This document shows, piece after piece, positions 5,657 through 11,151 of a DNA stretch of 11,151 nucleotides (positions are counted from its first letter, which is position 1; the number at the start of each line of letters is the position of its first letter). Location: assembly GCA_027069385.1 (NCBI GenBank), contig JALXER010000351.1, positions 1 through 11,151 of the forward strand. Direction: 5' to 3'. The notes beneath the pieces were generated by a model that was given only the letters and a program-made list of their open reading frames with translations, had not been told where the DNA came from and did not search any database. The position numbers and the translations under genes are program-made. Origin of the DNA: Paracoccaceae bacterium. GTDB lineage: Bacteria > Pseudomonadota > Alphaproteobacteria > Rhodobacterales > Rhodobacteraceae.

Positions 5657-7642
5657 ATGATTGCCGAGCTAGGCCACTATGCCCTTGTTGTTGCCCTGAT
5701 TGTTGCCCTTATTCAGGCGGTTATTCCGATGATCGGCGCGCAAAAGGGCTGGTCGGACTGGATGAATGTGGCCGCGTCGGCCTCGATCATACAATTCCTG
5801 CTGGTTTCCATCGCCTTTGGCGCGCTGACCTATGCCTTTGTGGTGTCGGATTTCTCGGTGCGGCTGGTGGCGCTCAATTCCCATTCGGCCAAGCCGATGC
5901 TGTACAAGGTGTCGGGGGTGTGGGGCAATCACGAGGGCTCTATGCTGCTCTGGAACCTTATTCTGGCGCTGTTCGGGGCCATGGTTGCCCTGTCGGGGCG
6001 CAACCTGCCGCCGGTGCTAAAGGCGCGGGTGCTGTCCATTCAGGCGATGATCAGCGTGGCGTTTCTGGGGTTTTTGCTGTTCACCTCCAACCCGTTTCTC
6101 CGGCTGCCGCTGGATCAGGTGCCGATCGACGGCAACGGGTTGAACCCGATGCTGCAAGACCCCGGCCTCGCCTTTCATCCGCCGTTTTTGTACCTTGGTT
6201 ATGTGGGGCTGAGCATGGCGTTCAGCTTTGCCATTGCCGCGCTGATAGAGGGGCGCGTTGATGCGGCTTGGGCGCGCTGGGTGCGACCCTGGACGCTGGC
6301 GGCGTGGATTTTCCTGACCATCGGCATCGCGCTTGGCAGTTGGTGGGCCTATTACGAACTGGGCTGGGGCGGCTGGTGGTTCTGGGATCCGGTCGAGAAT
6401 GCCTCTTTCATGCCATGGCTTAGCGCCACCGCCTTGCTGCATTCAGCCATCGTGGTTGAAAAGCGCGACACGCTAAAGGCCTGGACGGTGCTGCTGGCGA
6501 TTGTGGCGTTTTCGTTCAGCCTGATTGGCACGTTTATCGTGCGCTCGGGGGTGATTACCTCGGTGCATGCCTTTGCCAACGATCCGGCACGCGGCGTGTT
6601 TATTCTGGCCATTCTTGGGATAACCATCGGGGGCGGTCTGACGCTATACACCTTTCGGGCCTCGCAACTGCGTTCCAACTCGGTGTTTTCCATGGTCAGT
6701 CGCGAAAGCGGGCTGGTGCTGAACAACCTGCTGCTGGCCGTCGCGGCGGCGGTGGTGTTTGTCGGCACCATCTGGCCGCTGGTGTCGGAATTTGTTATGG
6801 GTGAAAAGGTTTCGGTCGGGGCGCCGTTCTTTGAACAGGCCTTTACGCCGTTCATGGTGGCGCTGATCATGGTGTTGCCCATCGGGGCGATGATGCCGTG
6901 GAAACGCGCCAGGCTTGGCCGTACCATGCGGCCGCTTTGGGGCGTGTTGGCGCTGTCGGTTGCGCTCGGGGCGCTGGTCTGGAGCCTGCAAACCGGCGGC
7001 CGGATGCTGGCACCGGTCGGCATTACCCTTGCCACATGGATTGTGCTGGGGGCCTTGGCCGACCTCGGGTCGCGGGCAAAACTGTTCAAGGCAAGCGCGG
7101 GGGAGACCTTGCGCCGGCTGACGAACCTGCCGCGCGCCGAATGGGGCAAGATGCTGGGCCATTTGGGGCTGGGGCTGACGGTGTTCGGCATTTCCGCCGT
7201 GACCGCCTGGCAGGTAGAGGACATTCGCACCGCGCAGTTCAACCAGCCCTATGACGTGGGGGGCTATCAGGTCGAGCTGATGGATGTTACCCGCCACGAA
7301 GGCCCGAACTATAGCGCCCTTACCGGCCGCGCGGTAGTTTCGCGCGGTGACGAGGTAATGACCCTGTTCCCTGAAAAACGGGTTTACACCGCAAAGCAAA
7401 TGCCCACCACCGAGGCCGCGATTGACATGGGGCTGACGCGCGATGTCTATGTGGTGCTTGGCGACCAGCAGGATAACGGTGGCTGGGCGGTTCGCACCTA
7501 TATCAAGCCCTTTGCGGACTGGATCTGGATCGGGGCACTGGTCATGGCGCTTGGCGGCGTTATCAGCCTGACCGACCGGCGCTATCGGGTGGCTGCGGCC
7601 AGCAAAAAGCGCGCTCCTGTCAATGCAACTCCGGCGGAATAG
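5657..7642 (+). CDS. ccmF: Cytochrome c haem lyase subunit CcmF
   Basis: CcmF is the multi-spanning inner-membrane protein that, with CcmH, attaches haem from CcmE to the CxxCH motif of apocytochromes c. The 661-residue product has the usual family length. The haem-handling WWD motif WGGWWFWDPVENA is at 237-249. The conserved histidines are present: His174 (AFHPPFLYLGY), His304 (TSVHAFAND), His262 (LLHSA) and His502 (GHLGLGL). Many hydrophobic segments alternate with short loops, and a periplasmic domain near residues 515-625 precedes the last helix (about 633-650). The start ATG 5657 lies 91 bases after the holin stop, with a candidate promoter between. ccmH begins three bases after the stop, so the two are co-transcribed. 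Known as ccl1 in Rhodobacter capsulatus. Nothing looks broken. Confidence 0.97.
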   Translation: MIAELGHYALVVALIVALIQAVIPMIGAQKGWSDWMNVAASASIIQFLLVSIAFGALTYAFVVSDFSVRLVALNSHSAKPMLYKVSGVWGNHEGSMLLWNLILALFGAMVALSGRNLPPVLKARVLSIQAMISVAFLGFLLFTSNPFLRLPLDQVPIDGNGLNPMLQDPGLAFHPPFLYLGYVGLSMAFSFAIAALIEGRVDAAWARWVRPWTLAAWIFLTIGIALGSWWAYYELGWGGWWFWDPVENASFMPWLSATALLHSAIVVEKRDTLKAWTVLLAIVAFSFSLIGTFIVRSGVITSVHAFANDPARGVFILAILGITIGGGLTLYTFRASQLRSNSVFSMVSRESGLVLNNLLLAVAAAVVFVGTIWPLVSEFVMGEKVSVGAPFFEQAFTPFMVALIMVLPIGAMMPWKRARLGRTMRPLWGVLALSVALGALVWSLQTGGRMLAPVGITLATWIVLGALADLGSRAKLFKASAGETLRRLTNLPRAEWGKMLGHLGLGLTVFGISAVTAWQVEDIRTAQFNQPYDVGGYQVELMDVTRHEGPNYSALTGRAVVSRGDEVMTLFPEKRVYTAKQMPTTEAAIDMGLTRDVYVVLGDQQDNGGWAVRTYIKPFADWIWIGALVMALGGVISLTDRRYRVAAASKKRAPVNATPAE

Positions 7643-7645
7643 ATC

Positions 7646-8086
7646 ATGCGGATACTGTTTTTATTGCTGATGCTGGCCAGCCCGGCCATGGCGGTTCAAC
7701 CCAGCGAAATGCTGGACGATCCGGCGCTAGAAGCACGGGCGCGCGAGATATCCAAAGGCTTGCGCTGTCTGGTGTGCCGCAACGAAAACATCGACGATTC
7801 CAACGCCGATCTGGCCGCCGATATCCGCATTTTGCTGCGTCAGCGGCTGGTTGCGGGCGACACGGATGAGCAGGTTATCCAGTACATGGTTGATCGCTAT
7901 GGCGAATTTGTGCTGCTTAAACCGACCTACAGCGCCTCGAATATGATTCTGTGGTTGACCGGCCCGATCCTGCTGCTGCTGGGCGGCGGGATGGCCTATG
8001 CCTTTGTGCGACGCAAAAACCCCGCGCCTGCCGACGGGCTTAGCGAGGCGGAAAAGCAAAAGCTCGACAAATTGCTGAATTCCTGA
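7646..8086 (+). CDS. ccmH: Cytochrome c maturation thiol protein CcmH (CcmL/Ccl2 type)
   Basis: CcmH is a membrane-anchored periplasmic thiol protein that reduces or presents the apocytochrome c CxxC cysteines to the CcmF haem lyase. The 146-residue product has a signal peptide (MRILFLLLMLASPAMA, cleavage likely after residue 16). The redox motif LRCLVCRNENIDDSNADLA puts the two cysteines at 41 and 44. A three-helix domain follows, then one membrane helix (about 100-120) and a basic cytoplasmic tail. This is the short CcmH form, without the fused TPR (CcmI) domain seen in E. coli, so a separate ccmI would be expected elsewhere. It starts three bases after ccmF. The thioredoxin-like ccmG is not between them, in line with the Rhodobacter layout of ccl1-ccl2 as a pair. 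Confidence 0.96.
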   Translation: MRILFLLLMLASPAMAVQPSEMLDDPALEARAREISKGLRCLVCRNENIDDSNADLAADIRILLRQRLVAGDTDEQVIQYMVDRYGEFVLLKPTYSASNMILWLTGPILLLLGGGMAYAFVRRKNPAPADGLSEAEKQKLDKLLNS

Positions 8087-8101
8087 ACCGGAACAGGTTT
8101 T
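8082..8101 (+). terminator. Weak candidate terminator after ccmH
   Basis: CCTG (8082-8085) pairs with CAGG (8094-8097). CCGG lies at the centre, but A-A mismatches interrupt the stem, and TTTT follows (8098-8101). It overlaps the ccmH stop codon. The short, mismatched stem makes this a weak call. It is the only T-tailed hairpin I see between ccmH and the next gene. The rest of the 84-base gap (8087-8170) shows no clear promoter. Confidence 0.3.
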
Positions 8102-8170
8102 ACGTCGCGTCGGGCTTTTGTTGGCGCGGCAAACCGGCTAACCTGCGCGAAACAAACGCGAGGCTTGCCA

Positions 8171-8947
8171 ATGAAATACGAAACCATCCTGTATACCTGT
8201 GCCAATGACGTTGTGACGGTCACGCTGAATCGCCCCGAGGTGATGAACGGGTTGAATGCGCAGATGCGCGTTGACCTGCTGCACGCGGTCAAACATGCGC
8301 CGCATGACGGGCGTGTGCTGGTGTTTATCGGCGAAGGGCGCGGGTTTTGCTCGGGGCAGGATCTGGGTGATCGGGTGAACTCGGCCGATATCGACATGGA
8401 ACGCACCCTGATGGAGGAATACGAGCCGCTGCTTAGGGCGATTTACGAATGCCCGATTCCGACCATTGCGGCGGTGAACGGTCCGGCGGCGGGGGCAGGG
8501 GCCAATCTGGCGTTGGCCGCAGATGTGGTGATCGCGGCCAAATCGGCGTTTTTCATTCAGGCATTTGCGCGTATCGGCCTGTTGCCCGACGCGGGGGGCA
8601 CCTATTGGTTGCCCCGTCAGGTCGGGTTTGCCAAGGCTATGGGCATGGCGCTGTTTGCCGATAAAATCAGCGCGCATCAGGCCGAACAATGGGGCATGAT
8701 CTGGGAGGTGGTCCCCGACGAGGAATTCCCAGAACACATCGTAGCCCGCGCAACCCAGTTGGCCAAAGGCCCGACCAAGGCCTATAAATACATCAAACGC
8801 GCCATTCGTGCCAGCTTTGACAATTCGCTGGATGACCAATTGGCGCTAGAGGCAAAATTGCAGGGCAAAGCCGGCAAGACCCGCGATTTCGTCGAGGGCG
8901 TAATGGCGTTCATGGAAAAACGGCCGGCGCAGTACGAAGGCCGGTAA
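8171..8947 (+). CDS. paaG: PaaG-like enoyl-CoA hydratase/isomerase (crotonase family)
   Basis: The 258-residue product is a crotonase-fold enzyme acting on CoA thioesters in the cytoplasm. GEGRGFCSGQDLGDR (54-68) and NGPAAGAGANLALAADVVIAA (103-123) form the CoA-binding and oxyanion-hole region. GLLPDAGGTYWLPR (136-149) carries Asp140 at the catalytic position. Asp there, in place of the second crotonase Glu, and the ending EKRPAQYEGR closely recall PaaG, the isomerase that turns the ring-1,2-epoxide of phenylacetyl-CoA into an oxepin. A general enoyl-CoA hydratase role cannot be excluded: no other paa gene is in the window. I chose ATG 8171 over the TTG at 8165 because AGG (8161-8163) gives normal spacing. 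Its TAA overlaps the glnE ATG by one base, so expression of the two is probably linked. The symbol is tentative. Confidence 0.8.
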   Translation: MKYETILYTCANDVVTVTLNRPEVMNGLNAQMRVDLLHAVKHAPHDGRVLVFIGEGRGFCSGQDLGDRVNSADIDMERTLMEEYEPLLRAIYECPIPTIAAVNGPAAGAGANLALAADVVIAAKSAFFIQAFARIGLLPDAGGTYWLPRQVGFAKAMGMALFADKISAHQAEQWGMIWEVVPDEEFPEHIVARATQLAKGPTKAYKYIKRAIRASFDNSLDDQLALEAKLQGKAGKTRDFVEGVMAFMEKRPAQYEGR

Positions 8948-11151
8948 TGGCAAGGCTGGCTCAGGCCTGTGCGGCGCCAATCCCCTATGATCGCGCCCGC
9001 GGGGCCGAGGCGCGGGCGCTGTTTGATGGTCTGCCCGAAAACCTGCTGAACCTGATAGAGGGCACCGCCGGATGCAGCCCCTATCTGGCGCAATCACTGG
9101 CCCGCGAGGCCGCGTGGCTGCGCTTGCAAACCGATACCCCGTTAGAGCAGGTCGCAACGGCGTTGTTGCAGGTATCGGGGGACAATTTTCAGGCGCTCTC
9201 GGATAATCTGCGCATCCACAAACGCCGCCTATCGCTGGTGGTGGCACTGGCCGATCTGGGCGGGCTGTGGGGGCTGGAACAGGTCACGCAAACGCTGACC
9301 GGTTTTGCCGACGCGGCGGTGCAGGCGGCGCTGGAACATCTGGTAGGGGCCGAGATCGCGCGGGGCCGGTTGCCCGGTTGCGATGCGGGCGATACCCTGC
9401 AAGCGGCGGGGATGGTGGCGCTGGCCATGGGCAAGATGGGCGCGCATGAATTGAACTATTCCTCCGATATCGACCTGATCATGCTGTTTGACGAAAGCCG
9501 CCACGACCCCGAAAACTGGGCCGAATTGCGGGCGCGTTTTATCCGGATCACCCAGCGCATGGTCAAGCTGCTGTCCGACAATACCGCGCAGGGCTATGTG
9601 TTTCGCACCGATTTGCGCCTGCGCCCCGACCCGTCGGTAACACCGGTCTGTATCGCGATGGAACCCGCCGAACGCTATTACGAAAGCCTTGGCCGCACAT
9701 GGGAACGCGCCGCATTCATCAAGGCGCGCCCCTGCGCCGGTGCCATCGATGCGGGTTGGGCATTTCTTGAGCGCCTGCGCCCGTTCATCTGGCGGCGTCA
9801 TCTGGATTTTGCCGCCATCGAGGATGCCCATGACATGCGCTTGCGGATTCGTGAACATAAGGGGCTGGGCGGCGATATTCAGGTGGCCGGTCATAATGTC
9901 AAGCTGGGGCAGGGCGGTATTCGCGAGATAGAGTTCTTTGCCCAGACCCGCCAGATTATTTGCGGCGGGCGCGATGACAGCCTGCGGGCGCGCCAAACCG
10001 TGGCAGCGCTGAATGCGCTGGCCGAAAAGGGCTGGATCGGCAAGGGTGCCGCGGCCGAGCTTGGTGCGGCCTATGTGGCGCATCGCACCCTTGAACACCG
10101 CATCCAGATGATCGACGACGCGCAGACCCACGACATTCCGACCGATCCGGACAAACGCCAGCGGCTGGCGAATTTCTGCGCTTCCCCCGATCTGGCCGTC
10201 TTTGAGGCCAGGATTTTGGCCCGCCTGAAACGGGTGCATGAAATCACCGAATCCTTTTTCGCCCCCGAGGCCCCGCCGGAAAATGCCGATGTTTCGGGGT
10301 TCGAGCGCCCCGCCCTGGTGGATGAGATGTTCGCCAAATGGCAAACCTATCCGGCGCTGCGCTCGGCGCGGGCGCAGCGCATCTTTGCCCGCCTGACCCC
10401 GCATATCCTGCGCCACCTTTCCGATGCGGCGCACCCTGACGAGGCCCTGATCCAGTTTGACAGCTTTCTGGGCGGGCTACCCGCTGGGGTGCAGGTGTTC
10501 TCGCTGTTCGATGCCAACCCAAAGCTGCTCGACCTGCTGGTCGATATCTGCGCCACCGCCCCCGATCTGGCCCGCTACCTGGGTCGCAATTCGCGGGTGC
10601 TGGAGGCGGTGATCTCGGCGCGGTTCTATGATGCGCTGCCCGGCGTTGATGTGCTGCACGCCGAACTGGCGGCGCTGGTGGCCAAGGCGGCGGATTACGA
10701 GGAACAACTGGATGTCACCCGCGTCTGGGCGCAGGAAATCCGCTTTCGCATCGGGGTGCATCTGCTGCGCGGTATTTCCTCGCCACAAGCGGCGGCGCTG
10801 GCCTATTCCGACGTTGCCGAGGCCTGTGTGCAGGTGTTGTTTGATGCGGCAGTGGCGCATTTTGCCACCCGTTACGGCCCCCCCCCGGGCAAGGGCGCGG
10901 CGGTGATTGCCATGGGCAAGCTTGGCTCTCGCGAGATGACGGTCAGTTCGGACCTTGACCTGATCGTGGTCTATGATCCGGATGGTGAAGTTGCCTCTGC
11001 CGGTAAACGCGCGCTGGCGATCCAGCCCTATTACGCGCGCCTGACCCAGACGTTTATTTCGGCCCTGACCGTGGCCACCAGTCGCGGCGGCCTGTACGAG
11101 GTCGATATGCGCCTGCGCCCATCGGGGCGCAGCAGGGCCATGTGCTCCCAC
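8947..11151 (+). CDS. glnE: Bifunctional glutamine synthetase adenylyltransferase/adenylyl-removing enzyme GlnE (3' end outside window)
   Basis: GlnE adds and removes AMP on glutamine synthetase, tuning nitrogen assimilation to the PII/glutamine signal. The frame runs without a stop from ATG 8947 to the window end, giving 735 codons of a family usually about 930-980 residues. The N-terminal adenylyl-removing half has AMGKMGAHELNYSSDIDLI (160-178), with metal-binding Asp174 and Asp176, then RTDLRLRPD (220-228). KLGQGGIREIEFFAQTRQ (319-336) follows. The adenylylating half has AMGKLGSREMTVSSDLDLIVVYD (655-677), with Asp669 and Asp671, then YEVDMRLRPSG. The ribosome site GAAGG (8936-8940) precedes the start by six bases. 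The last seven codons (11131-11151) do not match the family's expected continuation (see findings). The minus-strand frames here are shadows. Confidence 0.95.
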   Translation, partial: MARLAQACAAPIPYDRARGAEARALFDGLPENLLNLIEGTAGCSPYLAQSLAREAAWLRLQTDTPLEQVATALLQVSGDNFQALSDNLRIHKRRLSLVVALADLGGLWGLEQVTQTLTGFADAAVQAALEHLVGAEIARGRLPGCDAGDTLQAAGMVALAMGKMGAHELNYSSDIDLIMLFDESRHDPENWAELRARFIRITQRMVKLLSDNTAQGYVFRTDLRLRPDPSVTPVCIAMEPAERYYESLGRTWERAAFIKARPCAGAIDAGWAFLERLRPFIWRRHLDFAAIEDAHDMRLRIREHKGLGGDIQVAGHNVKLGQGGIREIEFFAQTRQIICGGRDDSLRARQTVAALNALAEKGWIGKGAAAELGAAYVAHRTLEHRIQMIDDAQTHDIPTDPDKRQRLANFCASPDLAVFEARILARLKRVHEITESFFAPEAPPENADVSGFERPALVDEMFAKWQTYPALRSARAQRIFARLTPHILRHLSDAAHPDEALIQFDSFLGGLPAGVQVFSLFDANPKLLDLLVDICATAPDLARYLGRNSRVLEAVISARFYDALPGVDVLHAELAALVAKAADYEEQLDVTRVWAQEIRFRIGVHLLRGISSPQAAALAYSDVAEACVQVLFDAAVAHFATRYGPPPGKGAAVIAMGKLGSREMTVSSDLDLIVVYDPDGEVASAGKRALAIQPYYARLTQTFISALTVATSRGGLYEVDMRLRPSGRSRAMCSH

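Noticed and set aside
6352..7399. Overlapping minus-strand frames opposite ccmF
   Set aside because: Low-complexity translations opposite a complete CcmF with all key residues.
9229..10434. Long open minus-strand frame (401 codons) opposite glnE
   Set aside because: It lies wholly antisense to a clear GlnE with conserved motifs. It is rich in Arg/Gly/His/Gln with no recognisable domain, as expected for the shadow of a GC-rich gene.

Overview
The window looks like chromosomal DNA from an alphaproteobacterium, most likely of the Rhodobacterales (Roseobacter/Rhodobacter group). This is judged from the GC-rich coding DNA, the CcmF/CcmH/CcmE cytochrome c maturation proteins, the gene-transfer-agent-type holin/endolysin pair, the PaaG-like hydratase and the GlnE type. 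No database search was possible, so genus and species are open. All supported genes lie on the + strand. Both ends are cut: the first gene lacks its 5' part, and glnE runs off the right end.

Layout. (1) 2-1125: the C-terminal part of a class IV (PLP) aminotransferase, overlapped by a sulfotransferase-like P-loop protein. (2) 1126-1362: an AT-rich gap with stacked inverted repeats that leads into a small Rhodobacterales-type lipoprotein gene (1363-1980). That gene is closed by a strong intrinsic terminator at 2000-2028. (3) 2100-4401: murI (glutamate racemase), argC (arginine synthesis) and ccmE (haem chaperone), tightly packed. (4) 4481-5565: a two-gene lysis cassette, a GH108 N-acetylmuramidase endolysin overlapping a small holin by ATGA. 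(5) 5657-8086: ccmF and ccmH, the haem lyase core of System I cytochrome c maturation, with a candidate promoter inside the gap before ccmF. (6) 8171-11151: a PaaG-like crotonase overlapping glnE by one base. The glnE frame runs uninterrupted from 8947 to the window end (735 codons).

How the genes fit together. CcmE carries haem to CcmF/CcmH, so the ccm genes on both sides of the lysis pair belong to one pathway. The murI/argC/glnE genes are ordinary cell-wall and nitrogen metabolism. The notable element is the holin/endolysin pair lying between ccmE and ccmF with no other phage genes. It matches the lysis module that releases gene transfer agents (GTAs) in Rhodobacter capsulatus, where the lysis genes also lie away from the GTA structural cluster. 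This is the best candidate for an unusual system here. Secondary points are the aminotransferase/sulfotransferase-like pair of unknown chemistry, the EF-hand-like loop in the endolysin, and a hairpin that surrounds the likely -10 box of ccmF.
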